A DNA stretch of 62,500 bases, from the NCBI RefSeq assembly GCF_024628725.1, contig NZ_CP102409.1:1-62500 (forward strand), read 5' to 3'. The notes beneath the pieces were generated by a model that worked only from the letters and a program-made list of their open reading frames with translations, was not told the origin of the DNA and made no database searches. The position numbers were made by a program, and so were the translations under genes. This document shows positions 36,379 to 45,627 of this stretch, one piece after another. Each line of letters starts with the position of its first letter. Position 1 is the first letter of the stretch. This stretch comes from Ruegeria sp. YS9 (GTDB lineage Bacteria; Pseudomonadota; Alphaproteobacteria; Rhodobacterales; Rhodobacteraceae).

Positions 36379-37916
36379 TTCCGGCCGCCCTGCACAATCC
36401 GATCCAGAATCATCGCACAGAACAGGATTGAGAACCCTGCAAGGATACCCTGGCCAACATTCGCGTACTGCAACGCTTCCAGAACGTCTTCGCCCAGCCC
36501 TTTGGCACCGATCAGCGACGCCACGACAACCATTGCCAATGACAGCATGATTGTCTGGTTGATCCCCGCCCGGATCGACGGGCTTGCCAGCGGCAAGTCG
36601 ACCTTGGTGAGCAGGTACCATTTGTTGGCGCCGAAACTGATCGCCGCCTCGCGTACACTTTCGGGTACGCCGCGCAAGCCCAGGACGGTCAGGCGCACCA
36701 CTGGTGTGCCGCCGAAAATCATCGTGACCACGACCGCCGCCGGCTTGCCGACACCAAAAAACGCGATCACGGGGACCATGAAAACAAAGGCGGGCATGGT
36801 TTGCATGAAGTCCATGATCGGCTGGATGAAAGCATAAAACCGAGGCCGACGCGCCGCGAACATGCCCAGCGGAATTCCGATGACAATCGACAGGCACGCC
36901 GCTGTCCCCAACAAGGCCAGCGTAGTCATAGCGCCCTCCCAGAAGCCCAACAGCCCCATATAGGCCAGAAACGCGCCCGAGTAGATTGCCGTGCTGACGC
37001 CCGCAGTCAGCCATGTCAGCAGAATGATGAGACTGGCGATCACGATCCAGGGCGTCTGCACCAAGATGACCTCAAGCGCGTCCAGCAGTGTACGGATACC
37101 GAATGTCAGCCCGTCAAAGAACGCTTCGCTGTTGCGCACGCACCAGGCGATGAAGTCTTCCACCCAGGTGATGCTGGTCAGACGGATGTTGGGGTCTGTC
37201 GGGAAATGGCTGAGCAACGAGAAGCGCCCCGGAAAGCTGTAATGCATCATCGCCGCAGCAACGATCAGCGCCATGAATACCGCGCTGAACACGATCTGCG
37301 ATACCGGCATTGCTGATCGGATTGAACGATCTGACAACCATTCCGAGAAACGCGCCTCGAGCGCCCAGTTTGCCACCTGTGACTGAACAAGCTTGACGAT
37401 GATCAGAATGATCAGGCCGGTCAGAACAATGTAAGGCCCTTCCGCGGCCATCGCTTCGGCTTCGGCGCGGATGCCGCCTATGTTTTCCTCGAGCGAGTCC
37501 ACCGTTCGCTGATAGACATCGATCTTGTCCGAATTGTTTTCAATGGCAGCGGCCAACTGTTGACGGCGCAGTTCAAGCGTCCCTTCAATCGAAGCGATGC
37601 GTTCCATAGCCTCGGCCGCCAGATCGCCGAACATCCCGCGCGCGATCTGCACATAGGCTATTGTTTCGAGGATCAGAAATGGCAGCGCCCATGACCACAA
37701 GCCCCGGGCACCGAACCAGACCGGACCAAACAATCCGGCCATCAGATTGAAGGTTGGTGTAAAGCGGGACGACGCGCCGATCTTGTCGAAGTTGCGGATG
37801 TAGTAGTCGGGGCTGGTGCGTACAAATTCCCGTATGTTTTCGCGCCGCTCTTCGGCATACGCCAATGCGGCTTCGCTTTCGGTATCTTCCAGCGGGTTCA
37901 CATCAGATGTGCTCAT
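36375..37916 (-). CDS. Betaine/TMAO-type ABC transporter permease (ProW/OpuAB family)
   Basis: A 513-residue inner-membrane permease. The C-terminal half is the standard BPD_transp_1 domain with the EAA loop REAAISFGANKWYLLTKVDLPLASPSIRAGINQTIM. The N-terminal half is unusually long, with a membrane pair, a coiled-coil-like stretch (MERIASIEGTLELRRQQLAAAIENN...DSLEENIGGIRAEAEAM) and further membrane segments. Similar extended permeases occur in Roseobacter betaine/trimethylamine-oxide transporters. Starts within the stop of the ATPase gene (ATGA) and ends within the start of the hydrolase gene. Confidence 0.88.
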   Translation of the reverse strand: MSTSDVNPLEDTESEAALAYAEERRENIREFVRTSPDYYIRNFDKIGASSRFTPTFNLMAGLFGPVWFGARGLWSWALPFLILETIAYVQIARGMFGDLAAEAMERIASIEGTLELRRQQLAAAIENNSDKIDVYQRTVDSLEENIGGIRAEAEAMAAEGPYIVLTGLIILIIVKLVQSQVANWALEARFSEWLSDRSIRSAMPVSQIVFSAVFMALIVAAAMMHYSFPGRFSLLSHFPTDPNIRLTSITWVEDFIAWCVRNSEAFFDGLTFGIRTLLDALEVILVQTPWIVIASLIILLTWLTAGVSTAIYSGAFLAYMGLLGFWEGAMTTLALLGTAACLSIVIGIPLGMFAARRPRFYAFIQPIMDFMQTMPAFVFMVPVIAFFGVGKPAAVVVTMIFGGTPVVRLTVLGLRGVPESVREAAISFGANKWYLLTKVDLPLASPSIRAGINQTIMLSLAMVVVASLIGAKGLGEDVLEALQYANVGQGILAGFSILFCAMILDRIVQGGRK

Positions 37917-38968
37917 GACACTTCGGTCCCTTCGATCACGGTGCGCAACAGATCGGCACGGGTTATGACGCCAACATCCACGCCGCCGTCCTCCACCAGG
38001 ATTGCGCTGTCGTTGTCGATTGCCAGATTGATCAGCGTGCTCAGGTTCTCACCCTCGTTTACACGTGGGGCATCTGCCGATAGCGGCCCATGGGTCGCAA
38101 CATGCTCTGGTATGGGCCGCATGACCGCATGGGCGCGCACCACTTTGAGCCGCGATATGCCCGCAACGAAATCGGCCACATAGTCATCTGCGGGGTTCAT
38201 GACGATGTCTTCGGCCGTCCCGATCTGTACCACCTTGCCGTCGCGCATGATCGCGATCCGGTTCCCGATGCGAACTGCTTCATCCAGGTCATGGGTGATG
38301 AAGATCGTCGTCTTTTTCAGGATTTTGCTCAGTCGGATGAACTCATCCTGCAATTGCCGCCGGATCAACGGGTCCAGCGCCGAGAACGGTTCGTCCATCA
38401 ACAACACATCCGGGTTCGCCGCCAGTGCCCGGGCAAGGCCCACACGTTGCTGCATACCACCGGACAGCTCGTGTGCGAATTTCGATCCCCAGGCTCCGAG
38501 TTCGACGATATCCAGAATTGCGGCGGCCTGACGCATGCGTTCATTCTTGCTGACCTGCCGGATTTCCAGCGGCATTGCGACATTGTCCAGCACAGACCGA
38601 TGCGGCATCAGCGCAAAGTTCTGAAAGACCATGCCAATCTTGTTGTTGCGAAACTGCTGGAGCTCTTTCGGACCCAGAGCCATCACGTCAGTGCCCTCGA
38701 TTTCGATCTTGCCGGCGGTAGGTTCCAACAACCGGTTGAAGTGGCGGACCAGAGTGGATTTTCCGCTGCCTGACAGGCCCATGATGCAGAATATCTCGCC
38801 CCGGTTGACCGACAGGCTGACATCCGCCACGCCGACAACGCAGTTGTATTCAGCCAGCACCTGGGCCTTGTCCAACCCGCGGTCGCGGATCGCTTGCAGC
38901 GCCACCTCGGGCCTGCCCCCGAATATCTTCCAGACATTCGAGATTTCAATAACGGTATCGTCGCTCAT
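37913..38968 (-). CDS. Betaine/TMAO-type ABC transporter ATP-binding protein (ProV/OpuAA family)
   Basis: A 351-residue ABC ATPase: Walker A GLSGSGKST, Q-loop MVFQNFALMPHRSV, signature LSGGMQQRVGLARAL, Walker B VLLMDEPFSALDP and H-loop ITHDLDEA. The C-terminal CBS-like domain (SRLKVVRAHAVM through VDVGVITRADLLRTVI) is typical of the osmoprotectant subgroup. The start at 38968 follows GGGGGAC. Middle gene of a binding protein-ATPase-permease-hydrolase operon. Confidence 0.9.
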   Translation of the reverse strand: MSDDTVIEISNVWKIFGGRPEVALQAIRDRGLDKAQVLAEYNCVVGVADVSLSVNRGEIFCIMGLSGSGKSTLVRHFNRLLEPTAGKIEIEGTDVMALGPKELQQFRNNKIGMVFQNFALMPHRSVLDNVAMPLEIRQVSKNERMRQAAAILDIVELGAWGSKFAHELSGGMQQRVGLARALAANPDVLLMDEPFSALDPLIRRQLQDEFIRLSKILKKTTIFITHDLDEAVRIGNRIAIMRDGKVVQIGTAEDIVMNPADDYVADFVAGISRLKVVRAHAVMRPIPEHVATHGPLSADAPRVNEGENLSTLINLAIDNDSAILVEDGGVDVGVITRADLLRTVIEGTEVS

Positions 38969-38991
38969 GGGTCCCCCGGAGGTGCGCATTT

Positions 38992-39018
38992 GGGTGGCGC
39001 CGCCAATCGCCGCCACCC
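38992..39018 (-). terminator. Hairpin between binding-protein and ATPase genes
   Basis: An 8-bp perfect stem GGGTGGCG / CGCCACCC with an 11-nt loop in the 67-bp gap after the binding-protein stop. It lacks a U-tract. Such structures often stabilise the upstream message, giving more binding protein than membrane components. Confidence 0.5.
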
Positions 39019-39035
39019 TGTTTTGGGACGAAAGA

Positions 39036-40001
39036 TCAGAGACCCAGCCAGGCGTCGACACGATCCGGGTTCGCTTCGACCCATTCGCGGGCAACCTCTG
39101 CCGGATCCCGGCCCTTGCCGCTGATCTCATAGGCGAACCCGCTCACATCATCCGCCGTCAATGCGAAATTCGCGAAGAAATCAGCAATCGCCGGAGAGCG
39201 CTCTGGCAGCGTGTTGGACCATGCAATCTGTACGTTCTTGAGGGCGTCCTTGGTCGCAACGCTGGATTTGTTGTACCAGTCCGGATCATCAGATGGCTGG
39301 ACCATCACGTATTTTGCCGGGTCAAATGGCGGCTCGGTCAACATCTGAACGTCGAACATGTACCAGACGGCATGCGGCTTGTAGCAATAGAAGGCGTACC
39401 CTTCACCCTTGGCTATGCTGTCCTTGATCCGCGCGGTCTTCACACTTTCCTCGGCACGGACCGGCTCGATGAAATCAAGCAGGCCGTAATCGCGGGTTTT
39501 GACTTCGTTCACATTGGCCGAAGCCCAACCCGGCGCGCCAATCCACATTTCACCTTTGCCATTGCCGTCACTGTCCATCAATGCGGCTACATCCGGGCGA
39601 CCCAGATCAGCGATGTCGGTGATGTTGTTGGCTTCACCAAAGTCTTTGCTGACGCAAAAGCCCTGATTGCCCTCGTAGGGGTTCGACGACAAGGTAACGG
39701 TGCCGGCTTCGTCCACATATTTCTTGGTGAAACTTTCCTGGTTGGGCAGCCAAACATCGGGATGCACATCGATGTCGCCCTTGCCCTGATCCATCGCCTG
39801 AAAGATCGTGGCGTTGTTGCCGGGCACATATTCCACTTTGCCACCGATGCGCATTTCCACGACCGCGCCCAGCAGATGGGCAATGGCCTGTGCGCCGGTC
39901 CAGGATGGCACGCCGATTTTCACCTCTTCGGCTGCGAATGCAGGCATGGCGCAGACGCTGACCGCAGCAGCCATCCCCAGCGTTTTTAGATTGGTTCTCA
40001 T
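39036..40001 (-). CDS. Betaine/TMAO-type ABC transporter substrate-binding protein
   Basis: A 321-residue periplasmic OpuAC/ProX-type protein with signal peptide MRTNLKTLGMAAAVSVCAMP ending at AFA. Tryptophans at about 34, 84, 153, 159 and 213 could supply the aromatic cage that binds quaternary ammonium groups (VPSWTGAQ, DVWLPN, APGWASAN, HAVWYMF), favouring betaine, choline or TMAO. The cysteate lyase genes nearby make a zwitterionic sulfonate an alternative ligand. GAGGAGA ribosome site precedes the ATG. Divergent from a LysR gene with a 16-bp palindrome between. Confidence 0.85.
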   Translation of the reverse strand: MRTNLKTLGMAAAVSVCAMPAFAAEEVKIGVPSWTGAQAIAHLLGAVVEMRIGGKVEYVPGNNATIFQAMDQGKGDIDVHPDVWLPNQESFTKKYVDEAGTVTLSSNPYEGNQGFCVSKDFGEANNITDIADLGRPDVAALMDSDGNGKGEMWIGAPGWASANVNEVKTRDYGLLDFIEPVRAEESVKTARIKDSIAKGEGYAFYCYKPHAVWYMFDVQMLTEPPFDPAKYVMVQPSDDPDWYNKSSVATKDALKNVQIAWSNTLPERSPAIADFFANFALTADDVSGFAYEISGKGRDPAEVAREWVEANPDRVDAWLGL

Positions 40002-40062
40002 GGTCTTCTCCTCTGTTGAAATGCGCCGTGGTTCGGCGTCGTTTTTTCCGTCGTTCGACTTT

Positions 40063-40078
40063 CCTATTGCGCAATAGG
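40063..40078. promoter_or_regulatory. Perfect 16-bp palindrome in divergent promoter
   Basis: CCTATTGCGCAATAGG is a perfect palindrome 61 bp upstream of the binding-protein gene and within the 268-bp gap shared with the LysR gene. It is a good operator candidate, most simply for that LysR protein. Confidence 0.6.
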
Positions 40079-40269
40079 GTCGTGCCAACTTGCTTTTGGC
40101 CGCAACTTCGGACGGAAGGCTGAAAAGAGGACCAACCGCCAGACCCTACCCAGAAGTCTAGAACAGGAACTTTTCCGAGAGCCAATTCGAACATTTCATC
40201 AAACTATTCTGTTTCTGCATAGTTCCTGTATGCTTGTTGAAAACGGTCGTTAACAAGCGGGGATACGCA

Positions 40270-41154
40270 TTGGATCTGAATTGGCTACGCGACTTTGAAT
40301 GCCTCGCCCGGACCTTGAACTTCACCCGTGCATCTGATGAGCGTAACATCACGCAATCCGCATTCAGTCGCAGAATCAAGGCGTTGGAAAGCTGGGTCGG
40401 GCTGCCCTTGGTCAATCGGGCAACGTATCCGGTGCAATTGACCGAGGCCGGCAAACAATTCCTGCCTGTTGCTCAGGCGGCGATTTCACAGCTGTCAGAA
40501 TCCCGCCAATCCCTGCGGGACGCCGACCGGGGCGACAGTCGGTTCATCCGATTTTCGGTTCTGCATACCATTGCGGTTAATTTTTTGGCAGCCCGCATAG
40601 AGGAATTGCAGAAACAGATCCCGGATCTGCGCACGCGCGTCCTGTCCGATTCTCTGAGCACCTGCTGTGATCTTTTGGTCGAAGGCGCGGTGGATATCCT
40701 GCTGTGCTACTATCACCATTCTGTCTCGCCCATGATCGACGAAACCGCGTTCGAGCGTAAGGATCTGCTGAAGGATCGTCTGATCCCGGTAGCTGCTGTT
40801 GAGCCGGTACGGACAATGGGGTGGGATTTATCCAGACAGGATGGCCCGCCGATCCCCTATCTGGCCTATGACCGATCGTCGTTTTTGGGCATGGTCGTCG
40901 AAAACACCGTTGACCGGAAACCCCAGAATACCGAGACGATTTATGTCGATAGTCTGGTCGAAACGATCAAGCGACGATTGATGACAGGCAGCGGATTTGC
41001 CTGGATGCCCGAAACGGCGATTGCCGAGGAACTTGATCAGGGGGTATTGGTACCGGTCGGTGATGATGCATGGTGCGCGACATTGACGATTTCAGCCTTT
41101 TCCAATCCGGCCAGCTTGGATCAGATCGCGTACCAGCTTTGGCAGCGGTTGTGA
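40270..41154 (+). CDS. LysR-family transcriptional regulator
   Basis: A LysR activator-type regulator of 294 residues if started at TTG 40270, which follows GGGGA and gives the family-typical LDLNWLRDFECLARTLNFTRAS. An ATG at 40234 would add 12 atypical residues. The HTH (ERNITQSAFSRRIKALESWVGLPLVNR) and effector domain are complete. It is divergent from the betaine-type transporter and converges with the racemase/cysteate-lyase operon, so it probably controls the transporter. Confidence 0.87.
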   Translation: MDLNWLRDFECLARTLNFTRASDERNITQSAFSRRIKALESWVGLPLVNRATYPVQLTEAGKQFLPVAQAAISQLSESRQSLRDADRGDSRFIRFSVLHTIAVNFLAARIEELQKQIPDLRTRVLSDSLSTCCDLLVEGAVDILLCYYHHSVSPMIDETAFERKDLLKDRLIPVAAVEPVRTMGWDLSRQDGPPIPYLAYDRSSFLGMVVENTVDRKPQNTETIYVDSLVETIKRRLMTGSGFAWMPETAIAEELDQGVLVPVGDDAWCATLTISAFSNPASLDQIAYQLWQRL

Positions 41155-41204
41155 CCGGGCAAAACGATTATGGGCCCACCGACTGCCGTTGAAAAAGCCC
41201 TACG

Positions 41205-41912
41205 CTAACTCGCATTGCAGCCCGTCTGAGAAAAACTGACGATCGCGCGGACCAGCAGATCGACCGTGTCCACTGCATTGGCGTCGTCCGCGACGCTGTC
41301 GGCAATGAGGGAAAACTCGGAGCAAGCGACAAACTGCAAGTCTGCCCCCGCCTCGACCAGTGCCTTTGAAGACGCGCGCAGCGTTTCGCGCGCCTTGTCG
41401 CTTTGGCCGTTGACCTTGATCGCGCGGATCGCGGCCAGCATCGCGTCGTCATCCGTGGACCAAACGGTCGACAGCCCGCGCGCTTGCAGGGCTGTTTCGA
41501 AAAGACAAGTACGGCGCACCGCCGGAGACGCGAGCACACCAACGCACCCACCCTTCCCGAGTGTCCCGGCGGCGTGATCCGCAGCCAGATCAACCATATT
41601 CAACAGCGGAACGGTCACGGCATCGGTGATCGCCTTGGCATAGTGATGCGCCGTGTTGCAGGGCATTGCCAGCGCCACGGCGCCGGCATCCTGAAGACGT
41701 CGCGCCATCGTCGCCAGTGTCGGCCCCGGATCTTCGCCCGACCCTTCGATCAGATGCGCGATCCGCGATGGCACCTGTGTGTTCATGTCGATCAGAAGCG
41801 GAATGTGGTCCCGATCATCGCGCACCGGTACAGCCTCCACCAGCTTGCGCTGGAGGAGGATCGTTGCCTCGGGGCCCATGCCGCCAAGAATGCCGATGGG
41901 GCGCAGCATCAT
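41205..41912 (-). CDS. Aspartate/glutamate racemase-family protein
   Basis: A 235-residue PLP-independent racemase. It begins PIGILGGMGPEAT and has the two catalytic cysteines in MPCNTAH (near 84) and ACSEFS (near 197), the two-base mechanism of the family. It starts 3 bp after the L-cysteate sulfo-lyase gene stop, so the two are co-translated. A cysteate or aspartate racemase that feeds the L-isomer to the lyase is a reasonable inference. The substrate is not visible from sequence. Confidence 0.85.
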   Translation of the reverse strand: MMLRPIGILGGMGPEATILLQRKLVEAVPVRDDRDHIPLLIDMNTQVPSRIAHLIEGSGEDPGPTLATMARRLQDAGAVALAMPCNTAHHYAKAITDAVTVPLLNMVDLAADHAAGTLGKGGCVGVLASPAVRRTCLFETALQARGLSTVWSTDDDAMLAAIRAIKVNGQSDKARETLRASSKALVEAGADLQFVACSEFSLIADSVADDANAVDTVDLLVRAIVSFSQTGCNAS

Positions 41913-41915
41913 TGC

Positions 41916-42929
41916 TCAGATATTCACCCAGCGGTTTTTGTGATCGAACGCAAAGTCATACCCCGCCAAAGCCGCGGCGCCGCCCGTATGAAGGAAAACG
42001 ACCCGCTGGTCTTTGAACTCGCCTTTGCGCGCCAGATCGATCAGGCCCGCAGCGCCCTTGGCCGAGTAGCAGGGATCCAAAAGGATACCTTCCAATTCAG
42101 CAAACATCTGGATCGCTTCGATGCCGCTTTCAGTGGGCAGGCCATAGCCTTCGCCGACATAGTCGGTATTGGCCATGACATCTTCGCGCTTTACCACGCC
42201 TGCGCACCCCAGTTTTTCGGCCGTCTTGCAGGCGAGGTCGTAAACCATCTGTTCCTGCTTTGGCTGAGGTGCCCTTGTCCCGATGCCAAGCACCGGCACC
42301 TGCGCATTCATGGCGCACATTCCTGTCACCAAACCTGCCTGCGTACCGGACGACCCGGTTGCATGTACCAGCCGGTCAATCCGCAATCCGCTGTCATTGG
42401 CCTGCCCCAGCAGTTCAAAGGCCGCGTTTACATAGCCCAGCGCCCCGGTCGGGTTCGAGCCGCCGCCGGGAATGACATAGACATTGCGGCCTTCTGCCCG
42501 TTTCTTCTCGGCAGCCTTTTCCATTTCGCCCGGCATATCGTGACCTCCGGGAAACTTCTGGGTCGTCGCACCGTGCAAGTGGTCCAGCAGGACATTGCCG
42601 TTTGTATTGTAGTTGCCATCTTGATAGCCGGTGCGATCTTCCAGAAGAATATGGCAATCAAGGCCCAGCTTGGCGGCAAAGGCTGCGGTTTGTCGACCGT
42701 GGTTGGTTTGTGTGGCACCTTGCGTCATCACCATGTCCGCGCCCTGCGCTTCCGCTTCGGCCATCAGGAATTCCAGCTTGCGTGTCTTGTTGCCGCCGGT
42801 TGACATGCCGGTGCAATCGTCGCGTTTGATCCAGATTTCCACACCCAGCTCTTTGGAAAGCCGCTTCATCGGTTCAAGCGGTGTCGGCAGATGGGCGAGG
42901 TGAAGGCGGGGGAAGCGGGCAAGATGCAT
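41916..42929 (-). CDS. cuyA: L-cysteate sulfo-lyase / D-cysteine desulfhydrase family (CuyA-like)
   Basis: PLP enzyme of 337 residues (fold type II). The cofactor lysine is in [16 protein letters not shown], and [50 protein letters not shown] and the C-terminal [14 protein letters not shown] are family landmarks. Cysteate sulfo-lyase, described from Ruegeria (Silicibacter) pomeroyi, turns L-cysteate into pyruvate, ammonia and sulfite. D-cysteine desulfhydrase is the close alternative. The start at 42929 is fixed by AGGA. The longer frame to 42959 would cover it. A divergent LysR gene matches the cuyR position. No sulfite exporter gene (cuyZ) is adjacent. Confidence 0.78.
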   Translation of the reverse strand: MHLARFPRLHLAHLPTPLEPMKRLSKELGVEIWIKRDDCTGMSTGGNKTRKLEFLMAEAEAQGADMVMTQGATQTNHGRQTAAFAAKLGLDCHILLEDRTGYQDGNYNTNGNVLLDHLHGATTQKFPGGHDMPGEMEKAAEKKRAEGRNVYVIPGGGSNPTGALGYVNAAFELLGQANDSGLRIDRLVHATGSSGTQAGLVTGMCAMNAQVPVLGIGTRAPQPKQEQMVYDLACKTAEKLGCAGVVKREDVMANTDYVGEGYGLPTESGIEAIQMFAELEGILLDPCYSAKGAAGLIDLARKGEFKDQRVVFLHTGGAAALAGYDFAFDHKNRWVNI

Positions 42930-43008
42930 ATCACAATTCCTAATATTGATTTTCGTCAATTTACACTTTGAATTACCGCGCTGCTAATTCGAAATTCAGC
43001 AAATATGT

Positions 43009-43021
43009 TGCAAAAATTGCA
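43009..43021. promoter_or_regulatory. LysR-type T-N11-A box
   Basis: TGCAA-AAA-TTGCA is a perfect inverted repeat with the T-N11-A form of LysR binding sites. It lies 31 bp before the LysR start and 80 bp before the cuyA-like start, suited to control both. Binding is inferred. Confidence 0.6.
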
Positions 43022-43051
43022 TGTTAATCAAGGCTGCGGTATCTGGTACAC

Positions 43052-43975
43052 ATGCGCCTGGAATGGATCGATGACATATTGGCCGTGTTGGACAACGGAT
43101 CGCTGACACGCGCCGCGGAAAAACGGCTGCTGACCCAATCTGCCTTTACCCGTCGGGTGCGGCTCATCGAAGGCAGTATCGGTGCGACCCTGTTTGACCG
43201 TCGCCGCAAACCCGTATCCCTGATGCCGGGCGTTCAGGCGTTGGAACCTGAACTGCGCGAGCTGAGTGCGCGCCTGCACAAACTGCGTCACACTTTGAAA
43301 ACAGAAAGCGATCAGGCCAGCCAGTCTTTGTCGCTTGTGTGCCAACATGCTCTGACGACAACCGTCTCGCCGAAAGTGGTCCGGATGTTGACCGAAAACA
43401 GCGATATCTCGGTTCAGGTGCGATCGGGAAATCAGGACGAGTGTCTGTTGCAGCTGATCTCGAAGGAAGTCGATTTCGCGATCATGTACGCGATCTCGGA
43501 CGGCAGGGTGCACAACCTCGAAAATGCGTTTGAGGCAAAGTCGCTTGGTGCTGATACTTTGATCCCGGTATGTGCCCCGGCAATGCGCAGGGAATTGGAT
43601 GGCAAGACCATTCCCGCGATTGTCTACCCGCCTGATGTCTTTCTTGGGCAGGTGTTTTCCCGATTGATTGCACCGCGTTTGCCCGACAAAACCAGAATCA
43701 TGGCCAAAGCCGAGACGGCCCTGACTTTGGCAATGCTGCAATATGCCGTGAATGAAATCGGCGTTGCATGGCTACCCCACTCTTTGGTCGCCACGCCGCT
43801 TGCTCAGGGGCAGCTTGTAAGCGTTGAAGAAGCTCTGCCTGCACAGGCGCTGACAATAAGAATGGTCCGTTTGGCTGGACCGCAGTCAGAGTACAGTGAA
43901 CAGATTTGGCAACGTCTCGCAGGGCAGTTGCAAAGCTTTTGGTTGTCGCAGGATCAAAGCAACGAGGCCAACTGA
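43052..43975 (+). CDS. cuyR: LysR-family regulator, probable CuyR
   Basis: A 307-residue LysR protein with N-terminal HTH (MRLEWIDDILAVLDNGSLTRAAEKRLLTQSAFTRRVRLIE in overlapping blocks) and a two-lobed effector domain (LSLVCQHALTTTVSPKVV, VDFAIMYAI, EIGVAWLPHSLV). It is divergent from the cysteate-lyase/racemase operon with a T-N11-A box between, the same arrangement as cuyR-cuyA in Ruegeria pomeroyi. The effector is presumably cysteate or a related sulfonate. The gene name rests on context. Confidence 0.75.
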   Translation: MRLEWIDDILAVLDNGSLTRAAEKRLLTQSAFTRRVRLIEGSIGATLFDRRRKPVSLMPGVQALEPELRELSARLHKLRHTLKTESDQASQSLSLVCQHALTTTVSPKVVRMLTENSDISVQVRSGNQDECLLQLISKEVDFAIMYAISDGRVHNLENAFEAKSLGADTLIPVCAPAMRRELDGKTIPAIVYPPDVFLGQVFSRLIAPRLPDKTRIMAKAETALTLAMLQYAVNEIGVAWLPHSLVATPLAQGQLVSVEEALPAQALTIRMVRLAGPQSEYSEQIWQRLAGQLQSFWLSQDQSNEAN

Positions 43976-44108
43976 GCAATTTACAGAGAAAGAGAGAAAC
44001 GCCGGGTCTGCCGGTCAGCGTCGGAAGAATACGCAACGGAATAGTGGCAAAACCGAGCTGGATGTATCTAACCTGTGCTGAAAAGACAGCAACAGGGCAG
44101 GTCTGCGG

Positions 44109-45446
44109 GTGTTCAGGAAGATATTGAAAACGGGTCTAGGTGTCGTGGTTCTGGGCATCGTGGGAGTGCTTGGCTATCTGCTGATCGCCCCGCCGGACTT
44201 GCTGAAAGTGGGTACGAATTACTCGGCCAAGATCGTCTGTTCGAACGTTTTCATTGCAGGACGTGATCCGGACGAGGTCCTTACGGTGGATGTGCAGGCC
44301 CCGGGGCATCCGCTGCTCAAACATGTTTCGATTGAGGTCGATCGACAGGCGCAGACTGTTCACGCGCGGCTCTTTCGGTTCTTCGCGCCCGCCACGTCGC
44401 AGTTCCGGCAGGGGTTTGGCTGCACCAACGTCCATGGTACATCCCTGAGTGCGCGGCGGTTTGAAGCCGCCAAGTCCCCGATGCCCGGCCTTTGGCCAAC
44501 GGGAAACGACGTTGCGCTGTCTGATGATCCCAAAATTCAGGCCGTCTTGTCGGATGACAAGCTGCTTGGCAAAGGATACCGCGCCGTAGTGGTGGTTCAA
44601 GGCGGGCGCATCGTGGCCGAACGCTATGCGGAAGGGTTTGACGCCGACACGCCGTTGCTGGGCTGGTCCATGACCAAGACGGTCACAGCGGGGCTGATCG
44701 GAACGTTGATCAACGCGGGCCGGATGAATGTATCGGACACCCTCGTCGACAGCTTTCCCGAATGGGCAGAAGACGCAAGGCGAGGCATTACTGTTGCGGA
44801 CATGCTGGCAATGACAAGCGGTCTGCAATGGAATGAAGAGTACGGAGACGTGTCAGACGTGACCAGGATGCTGTATCTCAGCGATGACATGGCCAGTTTC
44901 GCTGCTGACCGTGCACTGGAAGCCGGCATTGGAACCGATTTCAACTATTCCTCCGGCACGTCCACCGTGTTGTCCCGGGTGTGGCAGGACAAGCTGCCCG
45001 AAGGCGGTTTGAGCCATCCTCGGGATGCGCTTTTTGAACCGCTCGGCATGACTTCGGCGATCATCGAGACAGATGTCGCCGATACATTCATCGGGTCCAG
45101 CTATATGTACGCCACGGCCCGTGACTGGGCGAGGTATGGCCAGTTTCTGCTGCAAAAAGGGGTGTGGGACGGCGCACAGATCTTGCCCACAGGTTTTGTG
45201 GACTGGATGTTCGAGCCCGTTGCGGCGTCTGGCGGGGAATATGCCAAGGGTCATCTTTGGTTGAAGTCGCCGGGCGACCTACCACCGTTCGAAGATGCGG
45301 TTTGGTTGCAAGGGCATGACGGTCAGTCCATCGGAGTTTTCCCGTCGCGTGACATGGTGGTCGTGCGGATGGGGCTTACACCTTCACGGTTGGGCTATTC
45401 TTCTTTGCCCTTGGCGAAAGCGCTTATAGCGGCTTTCGGGGGTTAG
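44109..45446 (+). CDS. Membrane-anchored beta-lactamase-fold serine hydrolase (class C-like)
   Basis: A 445-residue protein with an N-terminal membrane anchor (residues 7-27) and a periplasmic serine hydrolase domain. SxxK nucleophile is SMTK (S187, K190), followed by a FNYSSGTS motif for the second catalytic element and GHDGQSIGV as the late triad. The family includes esterases, D-aminopeptidases and penicillin-binding-like enzymes, so the substrate is undefined. GTG start at 44109 with an AGGGCAGG sequence upstream. It stands alone between cuyR and acnB. Confidence 0.85.
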   Translation: MFRKILKTGLGVVVLGIVGVLGYLLIAPPDLLKVGTNYSAKIVCSNVFIAGRDPDEVLTVDVQAPGHPLLKHVSIEVDRQAQTVHARLFRFFAPATSQFRQGFGCTNVHGTSLSARRFEAAKSPMPGLWPTGNDVALSDDPKIQAVLSDDKLLGKGYRAVVVVQGGRIVAERYAEGFDADTPLLGWSMTKTVTAGLIGTLINAGRMNVSDTLVDSFPEWAEDARRGITVADMLAMTSGLQWNEEYGDVSDVTRMLYLSDDMASFAADRALEAGIGTDFNYSSGTSTVLSRVWQDKLPEGGLSHPRDALFEPLGMTSAIIETDVADTFIGSSYMYATARDWARYGQFLLQKGVWDGAQILPTGFVDWMFEPVAASGGEYAKGHLWLKSPGDLPPFEDAVWLQGHDGQSIGVFPSRDMVVVRMGLTPSRLGYSSLPLAKALIAAFGG

Positions 45447-45627
45447 GGGATCGACATTCCCATCGACGCACCGCCCGACATAGCGGCGGTCATCGCCCGT
45501 GGGGCAGGACACCGGGTCGCAGATCGGTGGCTTGATTGCTGGCATGATTTGGTATACCGCCGCATACAAATTCAAGGTGCCGGGCTTTTTCGTGACCCGG
45601 TGCATCAGCTAAATGGTCGGAACCGTC

